Of a DNA stretch of 64,000 bases, positions 35,935-47,050 are shown piece after piece. The stretch is from Sanguinoderma infundibulare (lineage: Eukaryota > Basidiomycota > Agaricomycetes > Polyporales > Polyporaceae): the NCBI GenBank assembly GCA_032821775.1, contig JAVLRN010000009.1:496001-560000 (forward strand), read 5' to 3'. The notes below the pieces were generated by a model. That model saw nothing but the letters and a program-made list of their open reading frames with translations. It made no database searches and was not told the DNA's origin. The translations under genes and the position numbers were made by a program. Position 1 is the stretch's first letter; each line of letters starts with the position of its first letter.

Positions 35935-36440
35935 CTAACGCCGACGCTGGCTGTAGTACGGGTAGCACTCGGGGCAGAATTCTGGCCTGACCGCGGTAAC
36001 GGTCTCGGAGGCATCAGGGCCAAAATACTGGGAAGGTGAGACAGAGGACGTCAGTGGGGATGGAAACCAGGGCAAGCGTTTGACGGGACGCACGCGATCG
36101 CACATGCAATTGGGACACGGGTTGCGGTGGCGACGGGAGTTGTAGCAGTACGCGTTCTCGCAGTCAATCTTGCGCAGCTTCCTGGTCTAGAAAGCGAAGC
36201 AGGCTTAAGCTCAAAGAACGAACTCTAAACGGGGCACTCACGATGATGTAGTGCTAAACATGGCCAGTGGCAGTGACGTCAGATGAGCGCTGGGAGAGGA
36301 AGAAATTGAGGGAATACGCACGCCGCAGCCGTACTTGATACCTTCGCTGGAGATCAGAGATGTGTGTGAGCGAGCTGTTGGCCGTGCGGCGGCAAGAGGA
36401 GCGAGGTGAGGGGCTGGACTTACGTTTCGAGGCAGCACAT
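35935..36440 (-). CDS. Small Cys-rich protein, 79 aa, with a 12-nt micro-exon
   Basis: Five exons on the minus strand (36440-36424, 36346-36322, 36253-36242, 36186-36094, 36027-35935) give 79 aa. The third exon is only 12 nt (HYII). Every intron has GT/AG and phase agrees throughout. The product starts MCCLETEGIKYGCGHYIITR, continues KIDCENAYCYNSRRH and CPNCMCDRYFGPDASETVT, and ends EFCPECYPYYSQRRR. The ten cysteines in C-x2-C-like pairs suggest zinc binding. I recognise the layout (xYGCGHY...RKxRKxDC...GPDxxET) as a recurring Agaricomycete small-protein family of unknown function. There is no signal peptide, so it is probably intracellular. Confidence 0.75.
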
Positions 36441-37439
36441 GTTGGCTAGCACAGCAGCGGGAAACCTTAAAAGCTAAAGTTCCCATAAGCGATCAGAGAA
36501 GCTTGGACATGCAGGAATGATGATGCGCTTACGGGAACAGGAAGCACGGGGGAGCAGCGCTAAGGGAGGTGCGGAGGATGTGCGGGAGGAGCAGGAAGTG
36601 GGAGAGGATGCGGTGGGGTAAGAGTAGAGGATGTGGATGTTGGACGGGGGAGGAAGAGGCCTAGAAGATTAGAGGGGAGGAGTAGGTGTGCGGGGATTAT
36701 AGAGGGACGCGGAGAGCTTATGGTAGACGGGAGGAAGAGGGAGGGCTTTATAGGGAACGGGGATGTGGCCACATCAAAAGAGGGCGTGCAGTTGCCAACC
36801 ACGGCCACGTTGAGGGCAAGGCGGCGGAAAGTCACCAGAGGGCGAGTGTGTGATCCGGAATGAGATCGATAAGCGACGGCAGCCAGGGAAGATGAAACCA
36901 GCGGCGGTTGGCAAGGAAGAGGTGGAGATGAAAGTGATAAAGTACAGGCAAGGCTAAGCAAGGCCGGCTCGCTGATGACGAACAAAATCTCAGACGCGCT
37001 CCTCGGACGCGGACAGTCACAGGGGTTCCGACGCACCACTCCGACGCGTCGATCACCCTGCCCCGGAGCGCACAAACGTACGGAAGCTCTTCGAGAATAA
37101 AGCATTCTCCAACTCCGCTCGCCGTGGACGTAATGGGCGACGAGCATCAGCACTCAGGACCAGGTCATGGGGAGCACCAGGGGAGCATAGGGAAGCATTG
37201 GCCCTCGGAGGAACCAGGGCCACACCCGGCCCCCCATCCTCTCCGAGCCATGCCCAGCGGAACGCCCAGCTTCAGCGCTCTGCCGGCCCTCCGTTCCGAA
37301 CGCCGACCCGGAGGTCCTCCACGTGGAGGTGACCCGAACCGGCATGTCCTCCAGGGCGCGTTCCCTGGGAGCGGGCCGGAGGGTGCCGGGATGACGACCG
37401 AGGACGGTCACGGCGCCAGCAACGTCGGTCACCGCCCAA
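36441..37439. other. Divergent intergenic region with GA-rich tract
   Basis: 1 kb between the start of the Cys-rich gene (minus) and TLG2 (plus). 36541-36760 is strongly purine-rich on the plus strand. Long frames over 37124-37558 are compositional and overlap the TLG2 start in another phase. No additional gene was accepted. Confidence 0.5.
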
Positions 37440-40285
37440 ATGTCCTCCTCGTCCTCTTCCCTCAACCCGACCACACGCTCTCGTACCCTCCTCTTCATCT
37501 CCTACAGGGATTCCCGCGCAGGCTCCTCACGCTCGCGACGCTCGCGAATCGTCACTAACTACGATGAAGCCCAGAACGAGGACGACGAACACGAACGCCT
37601 TATTAACGCCGAGGCTCGCCACATCTCAATAGATGCAGACCTGCCGCCTAAATGGTGAATGCCACAGCACCCTCTTCGGTCTTCTTTCTCCGCCTCCCGT
37701 CTTTCACTTCCGGCATACTTCGTACCTCGCGGCCCTCCATCGACAGGGCAAGGGCATGCGCACCTTAAGCGCGACACGACCCTTGCGTCGGACTGGGCAC
37801 ATACCGCCGCCTTCGTTGCACACTTCGGGTGCGCTTTCGGAACGCAATCCTTTTGCCGATCCTGTGCAGACCCTGACGGCATAGCGGCGAACACGGGACA
37901 GCAGGGTGGATACCGGCTGGGATTGTGCTCGCACGGTATTGTCCTCAAGTAAGCGTTTGCATTGGTCACAAGCTGCTCCGAGGCGTTTGCGCGTCCATTG
38001 TCCATGCCTGTGTGGTTAATGTCCCTCAGCGGAGCATGTGCTTGCCATTGCTCTGTCTAGATGTGACGTTCGTCGCACGGAACGGTCGCTGTATGCGCAA
38101 GATTTCGGTAGAGCAGACTCACCCCGCGCATTCAAGTGAGCTGTGCTGCCCTTGTATGCATTTGGCGTGCTTCTGCATCGCTTGCACAAACAATTTTGTG
38201 CCCATACGTAATTTCAGCGGTTTGAGAGATTATGAGCGACTATTGGGGCATGCTGTTGGGGGGCGTGTTTTCATTTCAACTCTTCTTTTGTCGCTCCACG
38301 CCGTCTTCTGTGATCAAGTCGACCCACTCTCATGTATGAGCTGGTCGCTTACGTCCTCACTTTGGCGTTGGGTTGCATTGCTCCCCCTTTGAGGGTTCTC
38401 CTCGGGCGACGTTCACGGGACGACCTCATGCCTTCTAGTCCCTCGGGCCCAGTACTTTGACACAAGTCGTCCAGCTTCGGCCGGTGGACTATTCGGCCTC
38501 AGGTCGGAAACGTCGGACCTCATAGGGGTGATATTTCAATGGGACTTACTTCTCGAACGTGTCATCTGTTTCTTTTCATCGGACGGGCATGGCAATGCTC
38601 TTACATTTGGCCGACGGGTGGCCAACAAGTTGCCGCAGTAAACATCTCCGATCGCGTGCCCATGAATCGTTCTTTTCAATGTCAGGTGCTAATCTTGTCG
38701 GATCGCCAGGGTTGATATCGCTGATCAAGTAAAGGAGATACTCGCAGGCGTACAGACTAAAAGTATGTCCAGTCCAGTCTAGTTATCTTGGGTATACCCC
38801 CGATTACCTCGTGGGATCATCTTAACCTGTCTGACTGTGTCTTGTGCTCTAGTATCTGCCCTTGACAAACTACACGCAAAGCACGTCCTCCCGGGCTTCT
38901 CGGATCGGACAGCAGAAGAGAGGGAGATAGAGGCGGCCACTACGGACATCACCAAAGTAATAGATGGCTATCGCACTCACCCGCACGTCGATGCTAATTC
39001 ACTCGTGATTACCCTCTGGCCTCTATCGGTGTTAGGACTTCCGCCAATGTAGCACTCTGATCCAACGGATAGGATCGGTACCAACACACACGTTCCCACC
39101 TTCCCAAGCCGGCGGGTCATCACACCACCATGAGCTCGCAGCAAAGAACGTGCAGCGGGGCCTAGCTGCAAGAGTCCAGGAACTGAGCGCTACCTTCCGC
39201 AAGAAGCAACGAGTGTACATGGAAAGTCAGTAGTCATCTTCCGGTTCTGGTCATTTCGACGATCGATGGCACACGATGGGACGTCGTGCCGCCCCTGCGT
39301 GGGCGTGTCGGGTTCAAATGAATGGTGTCTTGACGATATTGACGCGCCGGGCCCCTGCACAGAATTGCAAGGCCACGCGATCAAGAACCAAGACTTGCTT
39401 GCGGCGTCGGGCGCAGTGTCGTTGAAGGGGTCAGCAGGCATGTCTGCGCTCGACGAAGACGTGGAGGCAGCGGCACAAGTACGTCACATTTACAACACCG
39501 GTTTCACGTCGGCATTACATTGCCCCTTCTAACCTTTCCTTGCACGCGCTTTTGCATCCATTGATCTCATTCAGTCCAGCGAGATCGCGTTGTTGCGCCA
39601 GGTCTCGACGCTAGATGTCAACCTCGAGACTCGGGACCGGGAGCTTACGGAGATCGCAAAGTCGATTGCTGAACTGGCCGAACTGTTCAAGGACCTGTCG
39701 GCGCTGGTGATTGATCAGGGGACGCTGCTGGATAGCGTCGAGTACAACATCGAGCAGACGGCGACGCAGATGGAGGATGCGGTACGGGAACTGGACACAG
39801 CAAAGAGGTGAGTTGCGGCGCAATTGGGTATCGTATGATTCGGACGTTACGTCGTGCGCTTGCGGCGCGGGCGTATGCGCAGGACCCCTCGGAGTGTCAG
39901 AGCGTGTCGCTCTGAGACTTCGCCCGGTTTCCGTGGACGGCTTCTGCGGGGCTCTCCGACGCGTGTCTGTACGATTGGGGGGCGGAGCTAACGTAACTTG
40001 CCGTCGTTGCGCAGGTACCAGAAGAACACTGGACGGCGCCAATGCATCTTCCTGCTGCTGCTGATCATCTTTGGCCTCATCATCGTCCTCATCTTTAAGC
40101 CACGCCGGCACCACTCGGCGCCGCCACTACCGCCTGACCAACCTCCTGGTCTTACGACCACCATTGCGGCGCTGGCAGACGCGCAGCCGAGAGCGACCGG
40201 GACTCTGGGCACGGGCGCAGGGACCCCCATGCTGGAAGCGGCGCACCTGTTGCGGTTTAGGAGGGGCGTGTATCGGTATAGGTGA
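37440..40285 (+). CDS. TLG2: Syntaxin TLG2 / syntaxin-16 (Qa t-SNARE)
   Basis: Endosome-to-Golgi t-SNARE. Seven exons (37440-37654, 38710-38762, 38853-38956, 39036-39225, 39363-39478, 39575-39807, 40015-40285) join in phase to 393 aa. The N-terminal peptide TRSRTLLFISYRDSRA is the Vps45-binding type, and LPPKWVDIADQV spans the first intron. Habc-region motifs are KLHAKHVLPGFSDRTAEE, DFRQCSTLIQRIGS and NVQRGLAARVQELSATFRKK. The Qa-SNARE motif runs VSTLDVNLETRDRELTEI to VEYNIEQTATQMEDAVREL, with the central Gln in LVIDQGTLLDS. A C-terminal anchor follows (CIFLLLLIIFGLIIVLIF) plus a ~65-residue luminal tail. The first intron is 1,055 bp, while others are 50-210 bp. Confidence 0.94.
37655..38709 (+). 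other. 1,055-bp intron of TLG2
   Basis: Flanked by a gtgaat donor and cgccag acceptor with phase preserved (W of PPKW is split). The interior has motif-free open frames (37925-38392 plus). No inverted repeats, tRNA or recognised ORF was seen. It is ten to twenty times the usual intron size here. Confidence 0.7.
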
Positions 40286-41143
40286 CTGAGCACTGAGCAG
40301 TGGACTTGGGACTGGTGACCATGCACGTTTCATGTGATGTGATTTATTGCTGTTTACGATAGCTTTTCGTACCCTAGATTCAGTATACTTACTATGACCC
40401 CAGAATCAGATGAACGCGCACGGATTGTGCGTGGTGCGATGCCGGGGGTGCTTGTTTATTTGAACGTCAAAAGGTACGGCGTGTGGTGGATCGGTCGTCA
40501 GGATGCAGGCGAGACAAGACGGGTATTTATCATGGCCCTCTCCGAGTCTGACTTGGTCAATGCTAAGACAACACTCCACCTGCCCCGACTTGACTCTGCT
40601 TACTTGCATCCGTCCGGAGACCTAGGTCCTCGTCGTCCCTTTAGAGCAAAACTGTGGTGCTCAAAACAAGGTGTTTTGGTCTTGGAAGTGCCTGTCGATG
40701 TCGCCATGTCTTGTATTGTGCCGTGGCGGTGGAGTAAGGCACGGCCCGGTGATTTTGATGTTGCGGCACAGGAGAGACGGCCTGATCGGGAAGGTGGGTT
40801 GCCTGATATGGCAGGGGTGGTAACGGCTGAGCTTGGCAAATCTGTGCGACTTGGAAAGAGTCCAGCACGACTCGCGGACTCTCCTCGACGACCTCCTTCC
40901 CCGCTCTCTCCCACGACTCTTCGACGCCTTGTCACGGCTCGTCTATCTGCTGCTGCGCGGCATCCGATGCTGGGAAGACATATCGTCTGGATATTGCAGC
41001 CGCACGTGCAACTGTGAAACCTCGCCGACGCGGCGTCCAAGAGCCGTCTCCCGTACACCCGACCGTTCGCAGCAGGCTCAGCTGGGCCGCCGCACGCTCG
41101 TATCGCCGGTGTTGAGAGTTATAAAACCGACGCGCCCACCGCC
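40286..41143. other. Intergenic region; motif-free 207-codon open frame
   Basis: A single frame at 40394-41017 (plus) is open for 207 codons (MTPESDERARIVRG...), but it has no recognised motif, lies 109 bp after the TLG2 stop and has several equally long antisense frames. It is regarded as non-coding or unproven. The MscS promoter is at the right end. Confidence 0.4.
41120..41126 (+). promoter_or_regulatory. TATA-like element close to the MscS channel start
   Basis: TATAAAA only 24 nt before ATG 41144, closer than the usual TATA-to-start-site spacing. If used, transcription would start around or after this ATG. Confidence 0.4.
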
Positions 41144-44100
41144 ATGGCCGCCTCGGGCCAGCACGACCGCGACGACTCGTTATCGAGCAACTCGCCCTTC
41201 CACGACGACAACGTCCCCTCTCCCTATTATCCACCACAGCCCTCGCGCCCCCTCCTGACGCACGAGAGCTCGTCCACGAGCGACTTCACGGCGACGATGG
41301 CCTCCCGCGAACCGCTCGTCCGGCCGTACGACACCGAGCGCGGGCACGCTTATCCGTCGGGACACGCCGGGTCCACGAGACGCAAGTCGATGCCGATGCC
41401 GGGAAACGGGGGCGGGGGGTTCGCGAGTCGCGGGGAGAGCAGGAGCGGGAGCTGGGACTTGTTCGCGGGCGTGCGGAAGGGGTACGAGCAGTTTGATTCG
41501 CGGAACGCGAGCGAGTCGCACCTCGCGTTTGCGGACGGCGACGTGCCAAAGAACAAGGTGTGTCGTAATTTGCTTGCATGGTGTGATGTGGTGGGGAGAG
41601 GAGCAAAAGAGGTAGTGGGGCTGGTGGAGACGGTAAATAATGAGCGCGGACGCTGATTGCGGACTCGGACGGCGCAGCTCGCCAAATGGTACAATTACCT
41701 GCTGAATGTTTCTATCATCACGCGGTGGATACTCTTCATCATTCCTGTCCTTGGGCTGCTATGGATCCCCGGTATTCTTGGTTTTACCGAGTTTCCCAAC
41801 GCGAGAGTAAGTGATGACTTTGTAATGTCCTAACGGGATGTATTGTTGACCGGGTGTCCTTCAGATTTACGGCATTAAGCTCCTCTTCTGGAGTATCTGG
41901 CTTACAGTAGTTTGGGTCGGTACGTTAGTATGTCGCTTTGTCGCCGTCATGGTCGCTAAAGCTTCTGTTGTCCACAGGCTGGTGGGGCTCCCTTGCCACT
42001 ATGTAAGTTCTCGAATGTCCTTGAGAAACGTTTGTTTAACCTTTGGAACCTAGGATGGTCCTACCGAAATTTCTACGCAATACCTTCGGTGTTGTCGTAG
42101 TTGGAACTAGGAAGTACATAGATTGGCTTGAGGTCTTACACAGGTGCGCGAAAGCTACCGCATATATGCAGGACGGGTCTGAATGGTTCCCAGATATGCC
42201 GCGTTCTTTGCATGGTCGCTCACTATCTGGGTTTCATACAACCCACTGATCGATGCACGGCAGCAGACGGACAACAGCTCTGACCAGAAGACGATCGATA
42301 CTCTGGGCAAACTCTTGTTTGGTCTCCTGCTCTCTTCCGCCCTCCTATTCTTCGAGAAAATCTCGATCCAGTGGATAGCGGGCAAGTTCCACGAACGCTC
42401 CTACGCAGGTGCGTGATCCTGCCCGAGTCATTTCCGTCACTTGAAGCTAACTCGAACTGTAAATGTCCTGCAGAGCGTATCGCGGACCAGAAGTTTGCAA
42501 TTCAAGTACTCGTGACGCTCTATCAGCACTCGACTGACATCCCTTGGCGCTCTGACACCCTTCGCGAAGGACCGCAGGGTGATGCTAATAAGCGCAAGAC
42601 GATGATGAACCCGCGAAAGATCTTCAAGAAGGCACTCAAGGGCGTTCGCTCTGCGGCCACGACGACGACGACGGTCCTCGGTACGGTCGCGTCCGAGATC
42701 GCTGGCACGTCTGTGTTGCAACCCAACTCGCCCCAGGCGGTGGTCAAGACCGCGCTCGAGTCCCCGAACAAGTCAAGGATGCTCGCGCGCCGGCTTTTCT
42801 ACTCTTTCGTGCGCCCTGGGACTGAGCGCCTCCGCGTCGAGGATATTGCGCGGTTCTTTCCGACCCCCGACGATGCCGACGCGGCGTTTGCGATATTCGA
42901 CAAGGACTCGAATGGCGACGTGAGCCGGGACGAGATCGAAATGGCTTGCATGTGAGTGCGCTGCGGCTATTGCGCGATTACGATATCGTTGCTGAATATA
43001 TGCGCATACAGGGAGATCCACCGCGAACAGCTGTCCATTGAGCACTCGATGCGTGACTTGGACAGTGCTGTTGGACGCTTGGACAACATCTTGATGACTG
43101 TGTACTTTATCGTCGTCATCCTCATCTTCGCCGTCACTCTGGTGAGCCTAACAACGCTTGCTTGCACGGTGCATGCGGACTGAATATTGGTCTCTATAGG
43201 AAGCGCAGGTCGCCACTCTTGTCACCAGCGCCGGAACCCTCATCCTTGGTGTGCACGACTTTGCATTCGCGATGTCTAGACTGCATTGCTGACTTGAGGC
43301 AACAATGCGTAGGTCTCAGCTGGCTTATCGGCGGCAGTCTGGCGGAGGTCTTGACGAGCATCATCTTCTTGTTCATCAAGCACCCGTACGACGTCGGTGA
43401 CAGGGTGACGGTTGACAAGGAGACTTACACCGTCAAGGAGATCCGACTGCTCAGCACCGTCTTCTTGGATAGCAATTCTTGCCTGGTGCAGGCCCCAAAC
43501 ACGGTGCTGAACACACAAGTGCGTCTCTTCTCCCGTTGCGAGCGAGAGGACGTTGTGCTGATCATGCGTGGCTCAACGTAGCTCATCCTCAACATTCGGC
43601 GAAGCCCGCAGATGTCCGAGCCTTTCGAGTTCGACGTGGTCAGTTTGAATTCGCCTTTTTTTCTTATTCCGTTGATATGCCGTTTGCTGACTGACACCCT
43701 TAGGCGTATTCAACATCGTTCGAGCAGATTGAGCGCCTGCGGGAGCTGATGATCGCCTTCCTCAAGGTCGAGCGTCGAGATTACCTGCCCGTCTTTGACG
43801 TCTATGTCGTTGGTGCGTCCCTTGAACGCGTGTGAGTGTCCGGTAGAACGTACGCTAAACACTCCAACGACCTCCAGACATGCCCGGCCAAGAAAAGCTC
43901 ACGCTCAAGGCGGACATTAGGTACAAGAGCAACTGGCAGCAGAGCACGCTCAAGGCGCAGCGCCGCAACAAGTGGATCTGCGCCCTCAAGTCGTCCATGG
44001 AGAAGCTCAAGATCTTCGGGCCCGAGGGCGACCCCGACGCGCACGCTGAGCCGACAAAGTACACGATGGTCCCGTACGAGGACGTCCTCCGCCAGGAGGC

Positions 44101-44474
44101 GACGAAGAGAGACGGCGACGCGCACCCGTCGAATGCGAGCTCGATGGACGCCATCTACGTCCCCAAGGCGAACTGGACGTTCGCCGACCAGAACTCGGCC
44201 ATCGTCGACGACTCGCGGGACGTGTTCTGGGACCGGGACCGCGAACGGGATCAGGTGAGCAGCCAGGGTTGACATGCCTGATGCTGACGGAGGGGGAAAG
44301 CTCACCACATACCAGGTTTTCATGGCGAACCCGCGCGAAGCTCCGGGCCAGCGGCGACCCACGCCCCCGACGAGCATGCCTACGGCCGTGACGATGCCGG
44401 CACCGTCAGCGGTCCCGGGATCGCCCATGGAGGAGATCGAGCTCACGGCTCGGTCTGGCCTTCCTCCTGTTTAA
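41144..44474 (+). CDS. EF-hand mechanosensitive ion channel (MscS family, Msy1/Msy2-like)
   Basis: Fourteen exons (41144-41557, 41678-41806, 41865-41919, 41978-42002, 42054-42143, 42194-42408, 42474-42951, 43012-43141, 43200-43248, 43313-43518, 43582-43638, 43704-43812, 43878-44254, 44316-44474) give 830 aa. Residues 1-~138 are polar. Four to five TM helices follow (SIITRWILFIIPVLGLLWIP, IYGIKLLFWSIWLTVVWVG, YAAFFAWSLTIWVSY, LFGLLLSSALLFF). A perfect EF-hand is at about 447-462 (DKDSNGDVSRDE). The MscS pore and beta-domain are TVYFIVVILIFAVTL, GGSLAEVLTSIIFLFIKHPY and DVGDRVTVDKETYTVKEIRL. Fission yeast Msy1/Msy2 of this layout sit in the ER and control Ca2+ during hypo-osmotic shock. The same role is inferred here. 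Confidence 0.94.
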
Positions 44475-44857
44475 CGAAGCCGTCTGACGGTTTGACGATC
44501 TAGTAGTTAGGTGATATGACTCGTTGCGTATCTTTATTGTTCCCCTTGCTATGGACTAGCGCTCCCTCATCTTGCACCTTACGGTACTGCTCGCATTTGC
44601 TTTGCATGCTTAACATCCTTTGTAGGACACCCTTGACGACTGTGACGATACAGCTGGCTTGTCGATTCCGTCGAATGTAGTCTACGTCGCCGGCCATGAC
44701 GAAATGCAAAATATTCCCTGTCTCAAATATTCCTCATCTGGTCGTCAATCTCTTCCTGGCGTGCGCCCAACCCGTTGGTCCGTCCACAGTGCAACGCGGA
44801 GTAACATCAATCGAAAGCAAACGAAAAGAATACGTACAGCATACAAGTCTCATCGAC
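44475..44857. other. Convergent intergenic spacer
   Basis: 3' flanks of the channel gene and RPB3. No gene is visible. Confidence 0.5.
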
Positions 44858-46480
44858 CTAACCAACATTCCACCCGTTCGCCTGCTGTGAAGGAGATCCC
44901 CAGCCCTGCGCAGCTGGGCTGCCCCAACCGCTCGAGCTGGCGGCGCCACCGCTTCCACCGGCAGGAGGGGCACCCCAGGCAGTGCTAGCAGAAGGACTTC
45001 CCCACCCGCCTCCACCCCCGCCCCCACCGCCCGGCCGCGCTGGGCTGCTGCCCCACCCGCCAGTGGCCCCGCCAGCTGCCCGTGTGGGGCTCCACGACGA
45101 CGTCCCGCCAGTTGGTGGGAGGCCCCAGCCGCCCGCCGCTGGAGGCTCGTGGCCGTTCGGCTGGCCGGTGAGGGCGCCGCCGCCGCTTTGGAACGCGTCG
45201 TTCTCTGGGGGCTCGGGTTTTAGGCCGAGGATGAGGTTGGCGAGTTTTGTTTGGAGCTCTTGGAGGCCCTGTAGAAAGACATGGCGACGCATTCATTGAG
45301 CGACGAGAGTGCCGGGAGGCGAGGTGTCGGTGGAAGGGGCCGGCTTATAATTGCACGTACCTTATGCACGACCTCCTGCGCGCCTAGACTGCCGTCGGTC
45401 TCGACCTCGAGGTAGAACTTGTTGGGCTTGGCGTTGTAGTCGAATGGGACGTCGTCGCGCGGGGGGTCTTCCTCCTTCGCGTTCTCGCTGAGCGGCCACT
45501 CGGACCGCGCGTCGTACTCGTACCAGTAGGACGTGTGGCGGAGCTTGTTGTACGGGTCGTACTCGAACGCGAGGGCGGAGCACGGCGACCACTTTGCGTG
45601 CTCTTTTGCGAGGCCCTGGCACACCAAGCGGTCGGTACGTGGTATTCAGGAAAAGAAAGATCTGTGGGAGGAGGAAGGGGAGGGGGACAAGACGCACCTT
45701 CTTCGCAAAACATTTTACCCTCAGCTCCTGGCCCATGCGGATCTTGCAGATGAGGATCGGGGAGACGTCCGGGTCGTCTTGTACGCCGGGACGGTTGGTG
45801 GAGGTGGACGGGTCAGAGAGCTGTGTGAACTCACCTTTGCCGACGGGATGCCCAAAGTTCTCCACCCGCTTGGTGAGCTCCTCTCCTCCCTCGTCCGTGT
45901 CAAAGGCGTTGTACCCGGGCCTGCTCGTGGGGACAACCTCTAGCATATCGCTCGTGATGTTCATCGTCTGGTTCGCCTCGTGACACGCGACTCTCAGCTG
46001 GAGCTCGATCGTGCAGTACTGGCAGCGGACTTCGCATGTGCAGTCCTGCGGTATCATGCGGTGTTGGTACGACACACGCAGCAGGCAGCGAGAATGGGGG
46101 AGTACGCACTCGTGTATATCGCATAGCCTCGTCGCACATTGTGCTGACCAGGGGGATCATACCGAGCCGGTGGGCGATAAACTCGTCCGGCAGCACGGTC
46201 GTGTTCGTCTCGATTTCCACCATGTCGATTGCTGCCCTTGGTAAACACCGCGCGTTCTCATGCTGTTCCAGGAACGGGAACTCACCGACGGTGGGAATGT
46301 CTGCCATCATAACTCTTCGGAAGGAGTTTGCGAACCTACAAACGCACGGTCATAAGCTCGGGCAAACCACAGCGGCCGAAAGTCTACGCACGAAAGGTCG
46401 ACATTTTGGAGGACGAAGTTCACAGAATTCTTCTTAAGGTCTCGTATGCGAACAATTGGTTCTGCGTCCGATGATTGCAT
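44858..46480 (-). CDS. RPB3: RNA polymerase II subunit RPB3 with WG-rich C-terminal tail
   Basis: Alpha-like assembly subunit of Pol II. Seven exons (46480-46392, 46335-46286, 46231-46110, 46045-45835, 45777-45698, 45615-45361, 45268-44858) give 405 aa. The alpha-motif [20 protein letters not shown] and [20 protein letters not shown] are intact. The zinc site is [26 protein letters not shown] and [15 protein letters not shown] are the conserved C-terminal dimerisation block. Beyond residue ~300 there is an extension of about 100 residues rich in Gly, Ser, Pro and Trp, with eight tryptophans, six in WG dipeptides. That tail is discussed as a finding. The core is complete, so it should be the functional subunit. 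Confidence 0.96.
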
Positions 46481-47050
46481 TTTGGTAACAAGAGCCTGGG
46501 CGGGCAGAGGGCGAGCGAGTCCGAGGAAGACAAGTGACCGTAGCTGAACAAGACAGTGGCGCCCAACACTCGGCCCAACATGGTAACTTAAACGCCCATA
46601 TTTCCTCCACGAGACGTCGCTCGATACGTGCATGTGACTCCCCACGCTCGACGACAACCATATCGATTCTTTCGATTGTGATGGATTCCTCCGCCAGTTA
46701 TGGGCTATTTCCGGAGCAGAAAAGATAACGGGAAAAGCACAGTGACATAGCATATTCATAACTTGTATCGTAGGTCGAGCACTAAGAGTACATTATCCAT
46801 GGTACCACATCCTATCGTAATGCGGAAAAGTCCGCAGTACAGTGCCGAAGGACCTGAAAAGCCCTGAATGTCCTAGCACAAAAAGCAGGACCTTATTACG
46901 GGAGCGTGCACGAGGCACAACGTCACTCGGAAACGGATGCGCTCCGGGCGAGAATTGTAGGAGGATACAAAGGTGGTAGTGGGCTGAAATCGACAAAGCC
47001 GGACGCTATTCAGCACATCATCCGACACGGAATGAAAGAGGACCGATCAC
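46481..47050. other. Intergenic region
   Basis: RPB3 promoter side and the 3' flank of the BTB gene (both minus strand). No further gene was seen. Confidence 0.5.

Noticed and set aside
37124..37558. 144-codon frame overlapping the TLG2 start
   Set aside because: It lies in a different phase from TLG2, with low-complexity His/Gly/Pro composition and no motif.
38957..39052. Apparent disruption of TLG2 after DITK
   Set aside because: Using acceptor gttag at 39035 gives DFRQCSTLIQRIGS in phase, the expected syntaxin sequence, so the gene is intact.
40394..41017. 207-codon plus-strand frame between TLG2 and the MscS gene
   Set aside because: No motif, unusual proximity to the TLG2 stop, no intron in a genome where nearly all genes have them, and comparable antisense frames.
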